DNA of 64,000 nucleotides from Domibacillus sp. PGB-M46. GTDB lineage: Bacteria > Bacillota > Bacilli > Bacillales > Domibacillaceae. The DNA lies in the NCBI RefSeq assembly GCF_022668875.1, contig NZ_JAKGCR010000014.1:37771-101770 (forward strand). Direction: 5' to 3'. The notes under the pieces are model-generated. The model was not told the origin of the DNA. It worked only from the letters and a program-made list of their open reading frames with translations, and ran no database searches. A program made the translations under genes and the position numbers. Position 1 is the stretch's first letter, and each line of letters begins with the position of its first letter. Positions 26,731 to 36,469 of this stretch are shown here, piece after piece.

Positions 26731-27219
26731 AAATAGGTAGATGTAGACTTAGATAGAGGAACGATTCACACCAGACAAACGTTAAGTCATGACGAGAAAG
26801 ACTTCATTGAGGGTGCAAAACCGCTTCGAGTATACGTTCGATCACCCTATTAACTGAAACAGCCTCTTCTCTAAAAAAACATAAAGCGAAAATAATGGAA
26901 GAAAAATTAAAAGCGGGGACTGACTACATAGACCATAATTTAGTGATATGTACGTGTTACGGAAATGTTTTAAGTCCCAGAAACCTACTGCGTTATTTTC
27001 AAGGCTTTAATTCAAAAAGCGAAAGTAACGGAAATACGGTTTCACAATCTAAGTCATACTCACCCTGCCTCACTTTTATTAGAAGGAATAAACCCAAGGG
27101 TTGTAGCGGAATGTTTAGGCCACAGTAAAGTTAGTACAACATTAGATACCTATTCTCACGTGCCGACTAACATACAAAAGGAAGCAGCGGAAAAACTGAA
27201 CAAAACTTTATTTGAATGA
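26731..27219 (+). pseudogene. Tyrosine recombinase (phage-type integrase) C-terminal remnant
   Basis: Across three frames the plus strand encodes VDLDRGTIHTRQTL, KKHKAKIMEEKLKAG, VLSPRNLLRYFQ, then FHNLSHTHPASLLLEGINP, VVAECLGHSKVSTTLDTYSHV and a normal C-terminus. This is the catalytic domain of a phage integrase. At least two frameshifts are present. The conserved Arg in the L-R-H-T motif is Ser (AGT), so the protein would be inactive even if repaired. The Tyr of DTYSHV is kept. Confidence 0.82.
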
Positions 27220-27769
27220 CCCTGAATGCAAATAATTATAGTTACTCCCACCAAACGGTCGCCACATTGCCTACTGGATCTAAATTTATTAATGCTAAAT
27301 AAAATAAAAAAACTGCAAACCCTTGAGTATCCAGGATTTACAGCTTTGAACATTGATGATTTCTACTAGGTTCAAATCCGCGACCTCTACCCTGTCAAGG
27401 ACGAGACTTGTATTCCTTCCAGTTATTTAAAGTTACCGACCGTATCTATAAATCCTGATAGATCAACGTTTCTGAAGTTTTTTGTGTTTTTAATAATCAG
27501 AGGTTATCGCTTGTTATTTTAATTGGCATGCCACGGGAAATGCCAATTATTCAATGAAATTTATATCACTTCGTAGGAGACAATCCTGATATTTAATCGG
27601 ATAAAAATCTAGCAAACTAAAATAGCTTTTGCTTTGAAAAAAATAATAAGGATTCTATAGAATTAAACTATCTAAATAGAAAGATTATGATCCATTATTT
27701 CTCAAATATTAGTATAAAAAACAAGACCTCTGCAGTCATAAAAAATGCTTCAGAGATCTTGACTATTAG
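27220..27769. other. Gene-free stretch downstream of the integrase remnant
   Basis: No gene is supported. It contains the tRNA-like segment at 27368-27407 and an inverted repeat AATTGGCAT / ATGCCAATT near 27520-27548 without a T run. Confidence 0.5.
27368..27407 (-). other. tRNA-like 3' half, possible old attachment site
   Basis: The minus strand reads CCTTGACAGGGTAGAGGTC followed by GCGGATTTGAACC, resembling anticodon loop TTGACAG (GAC, Val), variable loop and T-arm of a tRNA. The stems do not pair well and there is no CCA end. It lies 150 bases after an integrase remnant, where a tRNA-derived att site would be expected. Weak evidence. Confidence 0.3.
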
Positions 27770-28216
27770 TCATAGAGATAATTTTATATTTATTGCACCA
27801 TCGACAAACTCATACGATTTAATATTACCCATGGGTATTTTTTTTATTATATCCCATGTATTAAAATCAATTTTAATTGTTCGATTCGTATATTCTAAAA
27901 ACGGTGGTCTATTAAAAATCTTACTGTTGATAAAATTCATATCAACCGGCTTTATCTCTACTAATTCAAATACAATCATTCTTTTTTCTAACTGAACCGG
28001 TTTTAATGTGATTGTAAATGAAACGTTCTTCTTTAACATCATTTTCTTTACTTCTGTTGTTCCTTGAAGTACTAGGTGTTCTGGTGTTATTTCAACTTTA
28101 ATATCCTGCTCATCTGATTTCATTTTAATTAAACTCTCCAGCATCATTGCTGTAATCGGAATCGGTAACCCATTTGTGGAAATATCAGTAAGCTTGTCTT
28201 TGAATTTATTGAACAT
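27770..28216 (-). CDS. Hypothetical protein, 148 residues, first recognised in this pair
   Basis: Soluble protein, no signal peptide. Sequence is beta-rich with a lipid-binding or tubular-fold feel (DIKVEITPEHLVLQGTTEVKKMMLKKNVSFTITLKPVQLEKR, then NRTIKIDFNTWDIIKKIPMG), but no family is recognised. Its start overlaps the end of the gene upstream by 11 bases, so the two are one operon. Intact frame and balanced composition suggest a functional gene. Confidence 0.6.
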   Translation of the reverse strand: MFNKFKDKLTDISTNGLPIPITAMMLESLIKMKSDEQDIKVEITPEHLVLQGTTEVKKMMLKKNVSFTITLKPVQLEKRMIVFELVEIKPVDMNFINSKIFNRPPFLEYTNRTIKIDFNTWDIIKKIPMGNIKSYEFVDGAINIKLSL

Positions 28217-28451
28217 GATTTATTCCTCCAATCAATAGTATATTTGACTTTACACAAATCCCAAAACCATCAGACCAATTAAAATTATCAATAACTGATT
28301 CTGCTATTTTTTCATACATTAGATCAATATTGTTTTTGCAAGTTTGATACTGTTCATAATCATAACGTAGTTTTATAATTCTATTAAAGTGTCGTTTAAT
28401 TGCCTTAATCACAGAATTGATAACATATTCTTTAACACGAATTTTAACCAT
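28206..28451 (-). CDS. Hypothetical protein, 81 residues, upstream partner in a two-gene operon
   Basis: Start chosen at the ATG 28449-28451, with GGAAGTGA 7 bases upstream; the frame opens further at 28469. A basic helical first half (VKEYVINSVIKAIKRHFNRIIKLRYDYEQY) is followed by MYEKIAESVIDNFNWSDGFGICVKSN. No family is recognised. It is translationally coupled to the 148-residue gene. Confidence 0.55.
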   Translation of the reverse strand: MVKIRVKEYVINSVIKAIKRHFNRIIKLRYDYEQYQTCKNNIDLMYEKIAESVIDNFNWSDGFGICVKSNILLIGGINHVQ

Positions 28452-28556
28452 CTCATTCACTTCCCGCAATTTCTAATACTCTAATCTACTATATCGGAAA
28501 AATATCTAACTTTTTGACTTCAAAATATACATAGATAGAAAATACCATATAGGTAT

Positions 28557-28597
28557 ATTGCAAAACATCCGTCAATGTTAAACAGATGTTTTGCAAT
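28557..28597. repeat. 13-bp perfect inverted repeat
   Basis: Arms ATTGCAAAACATC / GATGTTTTGCAAT with 15 bases between, upstream of the two-gene operon. No T run follows. It could be an operator or a relic of a small element. Confidence 0.5.
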
Positions 28598-29158
28598 AAA
28601 TACTCTAATCTTTTATGGAATTAGTATAATGTCGTCGATACAAAGAATTAATTGCGGAGTGTCTTAATATTCAAGCAGCTGCAAAATTTTCTGAAGAAGA
28701 AACAGGAGCCAAGCGCTTCAACTGGTCTGCGATAAATAATCGAATTTGATTTAATAAGCCATATTTTCAAACTGGTGTTACGTACTTTTTTACAACAGAT
28801 CAAGAAGCCGTGAAGAATAAACATGTCGAACTTTCTGAAAAATTTTAATCGGCTGTGTGATGGAATGCAGTTTAAAAGATCTATAATAGAAAAGACCCCT
28901 TCCACCTAATAGGCGGAAGGATTCTTTGCAAGATTCTTTCTTTATATTGACGTTTATCAATTCCTTTGTCATACATGTTATGGAGCTTTTAACCCAATAT
29001 GAGCTTTGCACGAGGTCACCATTTTACTGATAAAGGGAGAAAAGTGAGTGACAGACAACCGATTTGCTTTGATAAGTCATTCGGATACCCGTGAAACTGC
29101 ATGTATGCCTTTGACTAATATACAGTTTGATTCCTATTTAATGGTTCTATTACATTAT
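28598..29158. other. Gene-free stretch with a possible coding relic
   Basis: No intact gene. The plus strand at about 28640-28745 encodes KELIAECLNIQAAAKFSEE and GAKRFNWSAINN before stops, a possible relic of unknown type. A hairpin CCTTCCACC / GGCGGAAGG lies at 28898-28920. Confidence 0.4.
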
Positions 29159-29181
29159 AAAAAAGCTGGGCCAGCTTTTTC
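29159..29181 (-). terminator. Terminator after the GTPase gene
   Basis: AAAAAGCTGG / CCAGCTTTTT directly following the GTPase stop codon on the minus strand. Confidence 0.8.
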
Positions 29182-29189
29182 TTATCCAA

Positions 29190-30304
29190 TTAAAACGTAA
29201 AAGTGGAAATCTCTTTTTCCATTACGTCTTTTGCAATCATTTCACAAGTATCTATAGCGCGTTTACCCATATAAAACGTTAAAGAAAAGCCAGCTCCGGC
29301 TCCAATGACCGGAACGAATTTCCCGAAGTTTCCAGCTGCAAATCTTGGAGCAAATCTTTTCACGAGGGGTAAATATAACTCTTTGGCCCCTGCTCCAGTT
29401 TTTAAAACATTTAAGAATACGTTATATTCCTGCATTTTCTCTGTTTCCTGTTCTTCCAAAAGAGCAAGACGCTTTTCCGATAATGAAAAATGACTGCCAA
29501 TTTCTTTAATCATTTTTATATTTGCCGGTACATCAATAAAAACCCCTGCACCGACAGGTACTAGTCCCGCTCCTGCGCTTAACGTCGAATACCAGAGAAC
29601 TGTTTTTAACGAAGCTTTTTGCTTAGCTTTTAAAAAAGACTCCGAATAGGCTTTTGCGTTTCGAAAAAATTTCTCTTGCAGTCCGGAACTAAGCTTACTA
29701 GCAATAGCTTCTTGAAGTTTTGCAAGACCTTCCCCAGTTCTTGAGCTAACGAATAGTAAAGAATGATTTGAACCAAATAGCTTCTTAACATAAGTATTTT
29801 CGATTTCGGCTTTCAATTCTTCTAGACTTACTTCGTCATCGTAAATATCATCAGATTTGCTTCTAATAAAAATAACATCCTGAGCATGATTTATTGCTAA
29901 CTTAAAGAAATGAGCATCGTCTTCATTTAACTTATTAGAAAACATGCAGATCAAGATATCCATTTTCTCAACGTTATAATAATCCCAATAATCTTCTACA
30001 TTATGTTCTTTGGGCAAACCATTATAACCTGGTAAGTCCCAAAATACGATAGAATCATTTTCACCCCATGCAAACTTCGATAGTTTAACCCTGGGCTTTA
30101 CACCAGAGTCTGCAATTTTTTTCCCGCGATTTTATTCATTAAAGTGGATTTACCTACTCCGGGAGATCCTAGAAATCCGATATTTAAAGTTTTATGAAAT
30201 TCCTTTTCTAATTTTTTGTGAATTGCATCAACCGGACTTCCATCTGCACCCATTTCTTTCAGAATTTTTTCTAACTCTTTATCCCATTCTTGATTTTCCA
30301 TCAA
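29190..30304 (-). pseudogene. Era/YeeP-like P-loop GTPase with hydrophobic C-terminus, frameshifted
   Basis: Two frames make one protein of about 370 residues. The upstream part (to 30304) has the P-loop GSPGVGKSTLMNKIAGKK. The downstream part continues through switch II VFWDLPGYNG, the base-recognition-like segment FIRSKSDD (RSKSD in place of NKxD) and a C-terminal region with glycine-rich hydrophobic helices (LSAGAGLVPVGAGVFIDVPANIKMI), as in membrane-associated stress GTPases. The break is in a run of seven A residues (30116-30122); eight would restore KKIADSGVKPRVKLSKF. It could be a sequencing error. A terminator follows. Confidence 0.8.
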
Positions 30305-30690
30305 TAATCCTCCCTCGAATTAATATAAACCTATCATAGGTAATATACCCAATATTTCTCACATTCTGTTTCTTTGTAGCAATATTGTCGAAATTTCTAG
30401 TATTTTCTGTTCGGGATGCCGCCCTATTAGATTTAAATGTCTTTCTTTTAAAACCTGACAAAAACACCTGTTTATTCGCAGGGGTTTAAGGTGAATTGTT
30501 TATCATTTAAGAAATGAGTGGAATCTTTTAATATTGCAGCACAGTTATGTGTTATGAAATTAAGGTTTATATATATGTAGAAAATCCAGGCAGAAACCTG
30601 CTTTAAAAATAGCATTAGAGTAGAAAAAGTTAGAAGCAAATAAAAAGAAAGATTGTAGAGCAACAAAACCTGCATACCATGTGAACAATA
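30305..30690. other. Intergenic stretch, nothing coding seen
   Basis: AT-rich sequence between the GTPase start and the terminator of the DUF1989 gene. It should contain the GTPase promoter but no clear boxes stand out. Confidence 0.5.
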
Positions 30691-30717
30691 AACCTCTTCC
30701 AAATAAAAGAAGAGGTT
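30691..30717 (-). terminator. Terminator of the DUF1989/ureohydrolase/transporter unit
   Basis: Stem AACCTCTTC / GAAGAGGTT with a 9-base loop and T-rich tail, 30 bases after the DUF1989 stop codon on the minus strand. Confidence 0.75.
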
Positions 30718-30745
30718 TTCCTTCTAGAGATACTCCCATACCGAG

Positions 30746-31348
30746 CTACCAAGTTTGAACAATCTCTGATTTTATATCGGTAATGTTATACCCGCATAAA
30801 GGGGTCATGTCCTGGGGGCAAGAGGAGATGCCGATTATTAGATCTGTTAATGCTTGAAAAACAACAAAGTCTCCTGGTTTTGATTTAGGCTCGGTTGGTG
30901 CAGCAAATGTTCCATCCGAATTAACAGGACTATTTTGAAACAAATTAAGCGGGTCTGGAATATATCCATAGTCAATACCATACTCTCTAAGAGCCTGCGC
31001 AAAATTATCCCGGCAATTTCTATGATTCTCCACATTAAAATCCAACCTGTAACGCTGGGAATCACAGCACGGATAAAGGGTATCATGCACCCCGACGGTA
31101 TCCTCCACCACTTCAAACAACTCATGGCGATAATTACTGAACAGCTTATCCCCCTTTGTGACGGTTAGCCGCCCATTCATTGTTCTTGTGTGAGCAGTTG
31201 AAAGAAATTCCTTTTTATTAGTCAAGCAGATCGCGATAAAATCAGCCACTTGTTTTCCTTCAACATCTGTCACTTTTAAATATTCTCCTTTTTTGATTTC
31301 AAAGGCAGCTCCTGTACCTCCTGGAATAATTTGTTCTTTCAGGCTCAT
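30746..31348 (-). CDS. DUF1989 protein, urea carboxylase-associated / carboxyguanidine deiminase-like
   Basis: 200 residues from the ATG at 31346-31348, which has GGAGGTGA 8 bases upstream; a GTG 18 bases earlier is an alternative. Family motifs: GGTGAAFEIKKGEYLKVTDVEGKQVADFIAI, FSNYRHELFEVVEDT, HDTLYPCCDSQRY and CRDNFAQALREYGI. DUF1989 proteins include the two subunits of carboxyguanidine deiminase in guanidine catabolism and the proteins beside urea carboxylase. A single copy here, next to an agmatinase-family gene rather than a carboxylase, suggests action on a related guanidino or ureido compound. Substrate is inferred. Confidence 0.82.
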   Translation of the reverse strand: MSLKEQIIPGGTGAAFEIKKGEYLKVTDVEGKQVADFIAICLTNKKEFLSTAHTRTMNGRLTVTKGDKLFSNYRHELFEVVEDTVGVHDTLYPCCDSQRYRLDFNVENHRNCRDNFAQALREYGIDYGYIPDPLNLFQNSPVNSDGTFAAPTEPKSKPGDFVVFQALTDLIIGISSCPQDMTPLCGYNITDIKSEIVQTW

Positions 31349-31387
31349 CTTTTTCTTCACCTCCACCTAGTCTCCTTTTCTGTTCCT

Positions 31388-32389
31388 TTATGCTTCTATC
31401 TTTTTGCTTTCAGTTAAATGGCTGGTTTCCTTTTCTCTTTTTTTCGTAATAAATCCAAGAAGATCGAGGATCAGCCGCGCTGCCGTTTGGCCTGTCATCC
31501 CTGTAGGGTCATAGGCAGGTGCCACTTCTACAAAATCAAATGCTACGACGTCTCCATGATTGGCAATAGCCTCAAACAATTCATTGAGTTCATCATAAGA
31601 AAAACCTCCTGGTGATGGAGTTCCTGTTCCCGGACAAATCGAAGGATCCAGACTATCTACGTCAATGGTGAGGAAGTAACGCTCTCCTTTTGGGATTCGG
31701 CTTAAGACCCCTTCAATTCCTATTTGCCGTATTTGCTTTGGACTCAAAATAACACTTCCATAAGCTTTAGCATCATCAAAATCGCCTTTTATACTGCTGC
31801 CAATCCCGCGAATCCCAAGCTGGACCATTTCATTCACATGATCCATTTCGGCCATACGCCTCATTGGGCTTCCATGGCCAAAACGCTGTCCGGAACGCTC
31901 GTCAGCCCAGTCCAAATGTGCATCAATTTGGATAGCGCATAACGTTCCAAGTGAATTTAACGCTTGGGCTACGGGAATCGTGATCGAATGATCGCCCCCT
32001 AAAATAACAGGCAAGACACCTTTAGACACTATTTTCCTTACAGCTTCTTCAATGTTTTCGAAACTTTGTTGAAGATCCCCGTGGACAATATCGACATCTC
32101 CACAATCTACTATTTTTAAAGGCGGAGCAAGAAATACCTCATCACGCTCCGGATCGTAGGATCCATTTAATCCAAAACTGTAGAGTGTGGAGCCTTCCCG
32201 AATGCTGCGAGGACCAAAGCGTGTACCTGAACGCCACTGCGTCCCCATATCGTAAGGAACGCCGATAATGGCAATGTCTGCATCCAGTTCATCCAGGTTG
32301 GTGCATACAGGATATTTTGCAAAAGAACAAATTCCTGTAAAGGGTAAATTTAGTGTTTGTTTTTCGTAAGGTCTTTTTGATTCATACAT
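31388..32389 (-). CDS. Agmatinase-family ureohydrolase (guanidino-compound amidinohydrolase)
   Basis: 333 residues. Binuclear-metal ligands are present: H134 in GGDHS, D156/H158/D160 in DAHLD and D243/D245 in TIDVDSLDPS. GTRFGPRSIREGS and GTGTPSPGGFSYDEL are family marks. Such enzymes release urea from agmatine or guanidino acids, or ammonia and urea from guanidine. The substrate loop DAHLDWADERSGQRFGHGSPMRR differs from classical SpeB (DAHTD), so agmatine should not be assumed. It precedes DUF1989 by 40 bases and follows the ABC importer genes on the same strand, which probably bring in its substrate. Confidence 0.88.
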   Translation of the reverse strand: MYESKRPYEKQTLNLPFTGICSFAKYPVCTNLDELDADIAIIGVPYDMGTQWRSGTRFGPRSIREGSTLYSFGLNGSYDPERDEVFLAPPLKIVDCGDVDIVHGDLQQSFENIEEAVRKIVSKGVLPVILGGDHSITIPVAQALNSLGTLCAIQIDAHLDWADERSGQRFGHGSPMRRMAEMDHVNEMVQLGIRGIGSSIKGDFDDAKAYGSVILSPKQIRQIGIEGVLSRIPKGERYFLTIDVDSLDPSICPGTGTPSPGGFSYDELNELFEAIANHGDVVAFDFVEVAPAYDPTGMTGQTAARLILDLLGFITKKREKETSHLTESKKIEA

Positions 32390-32428
32390 ATAACTTCCTC
32401 CTTTGGTTTTCCTGTGTTTTTTCTTTTA

Positions 32429-33202
32429 CTAGTCAAGTACACTCGCTAAAAATTGGCGCAATCTTGCACTTTTAGGATTTGAGAACAGTTCTGAAGGAGC
32501 TCCCTCTTCTACAATTACTCCCTGATCCATAAAAATGATTCGATCGGCAACGTCCCTTGCAAACCCCATTTCATGAGTGACAACAACCATTGTCATTCCT
32601 TCAGACGCTAAATCTTTCATGACCTTTAAAACATCTCCAACTAACTCGGGATCCAATGCTGAAGTCGGCTCATCAAACAGCATGATTTTTGGATCCATGG
32701 CTAGAGCTCTTGCGATGGCTACCCGCTGTTGCTGCCCTCCCGATAAACTGGAGGGGTAGCTCGACCGTTTATCCGATAATCCAACTTTTCTAAGCAACAC
32801 CTCTGCTTTTTCTACCGCTTGTGCTTTCTCTTGCTTTCTCACTAACAAAGGCGCTTCAATCACATTATTTAAAACCGTTTTATGCGGCCATAAATTAAAC
32901 TGTTGAAAAACCATTCCAACCCTCGATCTAATTTCCTGAATATTTATTTTTTTATTATCAGATTTGTTTTGTTGTGAAAAAACTGCTTCACCGTCAACCG
33001 AGATCGTTCCGCCAGATGGAACTTCCAGCAAGTTAAGGCAGCGCAACAACGTACTTTTACCGGAGCCACTCGGCCCGATAACACAAACAACCTCGCCGTA
33101 GTTGATATTTAAGTCAATGCCTGTTAAGATTTCTTGCGCCCCGTACGATTTGCGCAACTCTTTTATTTGAATCGCCTGTGTTTTAATGGCTGTTTCAACC
33201 AT
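32429..33202 (-). CDS. Polar amino acid-type ABC transporter ATPase
   Basis: 257 residues with Walker [11 protein letters not shown]-loop [10 protein letters not shown], signature LSGGQQQR, Walker [12 protein letters not shown] and H-loop VVVTHEMGF. Closest by pattern to GlnQ/ArtP-like ATPases of the PAAT importers. It forms one importer with the two permeases and the binding protein immediately upstream on the minus strand (17, 12 and 15 bases apart). Confidence 0.93.
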   Translation of the reverse strand: MVETAIKTQAIQIKELRKSYGAQEILTGIDLNINYGEVVCVIGPSGSGKSTLLRCLNLLEVPSGGTISVDGEAVFSQQNKSDNKKINIQEIRSRVGMVFQQFNLWPHKTVLNNVIEAPLLVRKQEKAQAVEKAEVLLRKVGLSDKRSSYPSSLSGGQQQRVAIARALAMDPKIMLFDEPTSALDPELVGDVLKVMKDLASEGMTMVVVTHEMGFARDVADRIIFMDQGVIVEEGAPSELFSNPKSARLRQFLASVLD

Positions 33203-33218
33203 CTTATCCCTTCTTTCC

Positions 33219-33941
33219 TTATGACCTTAATTTCACATCTTGTTTTTTCATAAAAATCAATTTATTCGGCGAGCGTTCACGAACGTTTAGATAACGAGTT
33301 GAATAGTTTTCCAACCCTTTCAATAGATTTGCAAGTGCCGTAACAAGGGCCCAATACAAGAAAGCGACGAGCGTGTAGATTTCTACATAATTGTAAGTTT
33401 CACTAATAGCCCGTTGCCCTACAAACGTCAACTCTTGCACCGTAATGACAGACAAGATAGCGGATTCTTTAACCAATGTTATAATTTGACTGGTTAAAGG
33501 GGCCATGATTAGCCCCCACATTTGAGGAATGACGATTCTGTATAAAATAGATTTTTCCCCCATACCTAGTGCACGGGCTGCTTCAGCCTGACCTTTATGA
33601 ACGGAAAGGATTCCGGATCGATAAATTTCAGCGAAGTAGGCTCCACCATAAAGACCGAGCCCTAAAATGCCTGCTGTCATAGCACTAATGGAGATACCGA
33701 ATACCGGGCCGACATAATACAATAGAAACACTTGAATTAAAAATGGTGTGTTCCGAAAAAATTCAATATAAGTATTCGCTAATGTAGCTCCCCAGCCAGG
33801 AAACCTTATTTTTAGCCAACAGATCAGCCCGCCAATGAAAAGTCCCAGGAGAAGACCAATGAAGCAAATAAATAAGGTGATTAAAAAACCTTCCAAAAGC
33901 GCTGGTCCGTAACGAGGTACAATGCTAAAATCAAATATCAT
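33219..33941 (-). CDS. Polar amino acid-type ABC transporter permease
   Basis: 240 residues with about five membrane helices and the HisM/GlnP family loop [24 protein letters not shown]. The segment [22 protein letters not shown] is typical of PAAT permeases. It pairs with the permease at 33954-34610 as a heterodimer. Confidence 0.92.
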   Translation of the reverse strand: MIFDFSIVPRYGPALLEGFLITLFICFIGLLLGLFIGGLICWLKIRFPGWGATLANTYIEFFRNTPFLIQVFLLYYVGPVFGISISAMTAGILGLGLYGGAYFAEIYRSGILSVHKGQAEAARALGMGEKSILYRIVIPQMWGLIMAPLTSQIITLVKESAILSVITVQELTFVGQRAISETYNYVEIYTLVAFLYWALVTALANLLKGLENYSTRYLNVRERSPNKLIFMKKQDVKLRS

Positions 33942-33953
33942 ATCACTACCTCC

Positions 33954-34610
33954 CTAACGGTAAGCGGCCGCTTTGCGCTCTAAATATCTTGATCCTTGTG
34001 AAATGGCCAGGTTCATTAAGAAATAAAGCAGCGCTACAGCAATGTAAATTTCTGCTGGACGATAGCTTGTACTAACTATCTGTTGGCCTACTCGTGTAAG
34101 ATCAACTACAGCAATCACAGACACAAGCGAAGAATTCTTCAGTAAAGTTATAAGCTCATTTGTAATAGACGGAAGTATTTTCACAAACACTTGCGGAATG
34201 AGAATCCGAATCATCGTTTGGCGTTTAGAAATTCCTAACGCAAAAGCGGCTTCATGCTGTCCTTTTGGAATAGACTCAATACCTGCTCTGATAATATCAG
34301 CTTGAAATGCTGCGGTATTTAATGCCATGGCAATTACACCACTCGTAAAAGCAGGTATTTCCAGTCCAAAGTTTGAAAAACTAAAATAAACGATGAAAAT
34401 TTGAATGATAAAAGGAATTCCCCGCAGCAAGTTGATAAAGATACGGGTCGGTACAATCAATGTTTTTTTGCCGCTCAGTAAGAAAACAGCAAGTACAAGC
34501 CCGCTTATAGTTCCGATGACAATAGCCAGCAGAGACATTTGAAGAGTGACTAAAGCACCCTTTAACAAAATCGGCAGACTGTCTATAATCAAATCAACGT
34601 TAATGTCCAT
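33954..34610 (-). CDS. Polar amino acid-type ABC transporter permease
   Basis: 218 residues. INLLRGIPFIIQIFIVYF and the coupling loop GQHEAAFALGISKRQTMIRILIPQ mark the PAAT permease family. The gene lies 12 bases from the other permease and 15 from the binding protein gene. Presence of two distinct permeases is the usual HisQ/HisM arrangement. Confidence 0.92.
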   Translation of the reverse strand: MDINVDLIIDSLPILLKGALVTLQMSLLAIVIGTISGLVLAVFLLSGKKTLIVPTRIFINLLRGIPFIIQIFIVYFSFSNFGLEIPAFTSGVIAMALNTAAFQADIIRAGIESIPKGQHEAAFALGISKRQTMIRILIPQVFVKILPSITNELITLLKNSSLVSVIAVVDLTRVGQQIVSTSYRPAEIYIAVALLYFLMNLAISQGSRYLERKAAAYR

Positions 34611-34625
34611 GCTTCCCTCACCTCT

Positions 34626-35486
34626 TTATTCTGGCAGGTAGCCGGAATCTGGAATTTCCATCGTAAACCCAAACCATTTCATTTGCATTTCCTCCAGTTT
34701 TCCACTGTCGCGCAATTCCAAAATTTGTTTGTTTAGGTAGTCAAGAAGTTCTTTATCCCCTTTTCTTACTGCCCAGGCAATCCACATCGGCTCCCCAAAA
34801 GTATCAACAATCTCATAAGTATCCGGATTCTTTTTCAAAATTCCCGCTAAATTTGCTTTTGTATTAACGACTGCATCGATTCGGCCTGTTGCAAGTTCTT
34901 GATAGGCTTCTGGAAACGCAACATATTCCTTTATTTCCTTCACACCGTTTCCTTCAGCTTTTAAATCTTTATCAAAAGTTTGAAGTGCTTGTAACATTCC
35001 AGATCCAAGCTGAGTGCCGACTACTTTTCCACTGATATCTTCAGGCTTTTGGATAGACGTATCCCCTTTTCTTTTTAAAACAGCCATTGTTCCTTCTGCA
35101 ATCGGTACAGTAAAATCATATTTCTCAGCGCGCTCCGGCGTGATAGTTACGGATGTAGCTACAAAATCAAACTTTTTGGCGTCAAGGCCTGGCAATATCC
35201 CTTGGAAAGGAAGGTCAAGTTGTTCAAGCTCTACATCAAGGTCATCTACCATAACGGATAAAATATCGGATCCATAACCTACAATTTTTCCATCCTTAAT
35301 AAATTCAAAAGGTTCAAAGGCGGATTCAGTTCCTACAATTACTTTCCCGCGGCTTTTTATCTCATCGTAAGTGGAGCCGGTCGCTTCAGATTCTTGAGAA
35401 GAGCCAGCGTTTGAAGAGCTGCATGCGCTTAACATTAATGAAAAAATGATACAAACGAGGGGTAAACGTAAAAACGGTTTTTTCAT
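34626..35486 (-). CDS. Substrate-binding lipoprotein of the PAAT importer
   Basis: 286 residues. Lipobox LMLSACSSS places it on the outer face of the membrane. The family 3 binding-protein core is clear: GKVIVGTESAFEPFEFIKDGKIVGYGSDI, DFVATSVTITPERAEKYDFTVP, GKVVGTQLGSG and GRIDAVVNTKANL. The Asp (in GRIDAV) that usually contacts the alpha-amino group is present, so an amino acid or guanidino acid is likely. First gene of the transport operon. Confidence 0.92.
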   Translation of the reverse strand: MKKPFLRLPLVCIIFSLMLSACSSSNAGSSQESEATGSTYDEIKSRGKVIVGTESAFEPFEFIKDGKIVGYGSDILSVMVDDLDVELEQLDLPFQGILPGLDAKKFDFVATSVTITPERAEKYDFTVPIAEGTMAVLKRKGDTSIQKPEDISGKVVGTQLGSGMLQALQTFDKDLKAEGNGVKEIKEYVAFPEAYQELATGRIDAVVNTKANLAGILKKNPDTYEIVDTFGEPMWIAWAVRKGDKELLDYLNKQILELRDSGKLEEMQMKWFGFTMEIPDSGYLPE

Positions 35487-35590
35487 ATTTATCGCTCCTT
35501 TTATTTAGAATATTATAAATATTTAGTAAACTTTGGTCGTTTTGGTTTATTAAATTGGACGGTTTCCTCATTGATTAGATAAATCCTTTT

Positions 35591-35613
35591 AAACATCATA
35601 TCATCTGATGTTT
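35591..35613. promoter_or_regulatory. Inverted repeat upstream of the importer operon (possible operator)
   Basis: AAACATCA / TGATGTTT with 7 bases between, 105 bases before the binding protein start and immediately after the GntR stop codon. No T run follows on the minus strand, so an operator for the adjacent FadR-type regulator is more likely than a terminator. Inference only. Confidence 0.4.
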
Positions 35614-35616
35614 ACA

Positions 35617-36315
35617 TCAAAAAGAAAGGTTGTTTCGCAGTTTGACGTTTGCCTTCGCCCACCTTTTTGCATCCTCCACACTCTGGTTTGCAATTGCCAT
35701 ATATAAATTTTGATGAACTTGCGTATTTTCCTTATAGTAATCTTTCGTGTCGAGAAGTACAGTGTCAAACATTTGATGCAGCAGCTTACAAACAAAATCA
35801 TACATTTCTGTTAAAGCTGAATTATGAGCTGCTTTGCATATTTCAACATGAAAATGGATATCCGCTTTTAAATACTCATCATATTTTTTCTCCTTTAAAT
35901 ATTGATTTCGCAGATCTAATTGTTGTTTAATTTTATGTAAATCATTTTCAGTTCTGCGCTGCGCTGCTAACCCGGAGAGTTCGATATCTAATATTTGAAT
36001 CAGTTCATTTAATTCTTGCCCCTCTACATGCTGTAATTTTTTTTGAAGAGGGTCCTCAGAAAGCAAATGCTCCGTTGAACGAATGTACGTTCCATCTCCT
36101 TGCCGTACTTCTAAAAGCCCCGAATAAACCAGGATTCTAATAGATTCCCGAATCGTCGAGCGTCCTACATTAAATAATTTCATTAATTCTGATTCGGCAG
36201 GAAGTTTATCGCCTACTTTATATTTCTCCGATTGGATAATGCCCTGTAATTGCGTTAATACTTGATCAACGAGTTTTTGCTTGTTTACTTTTGTGATATT
36301 TTCTTTTATTTGCAT
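35617..36315 (-). CDS. GntR-family (FadR/FCD) transcription regulator
   Basis: 232 residues. A winged HTH (QLQGIIQSEKYKVGDKLPAESELMKLFNVGRSTIRESIRILVYSG) is followed by an all-helical FCD ligand domain with metal-ligand-type residues (D...FHVEICKAAHNS, and HQNLYMAI). It is transcribed toward the importer genes, 130 bases from them, so it is the probable ligand-responsive regulator of the importer, ureohydrolase and DUF1989 genes. Confidence 0.9.
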   Translation of the reverse strand: MQIKENITKVNKQKLVDQVLTQLQGIIQSEKYKVGDKLPAESELMKLFNVGRSTIRESIRILVYSGLLEVRQGDGTYIRSTEHLLSEDPLQKKLQHVEGQELNELIQILDIELSGLAAQRRTENDLHKIKQQLDLRNQYLKEKKYDEYLKADIHFHVEICKAAHNSALTEMYDFVCKLLHQMFDTVLLDTKDYYKENTQVHQNLYMAIANQSVEDAKRWAKANVKLRNNLSF

Positions 36316-36469
36316 ATACTAGCAATCACCTTCCATTCAAATTAATTGTTTTGTATTCCTTTATCTTGAAGACAGTGTATCATCTCTTTTTTTCCTTCTT
36401 CCATAAACATGTAAGAAAATATACCCTAATTATTAGAATGTTCAGAATCCAATACAAAGGATTTATTAG

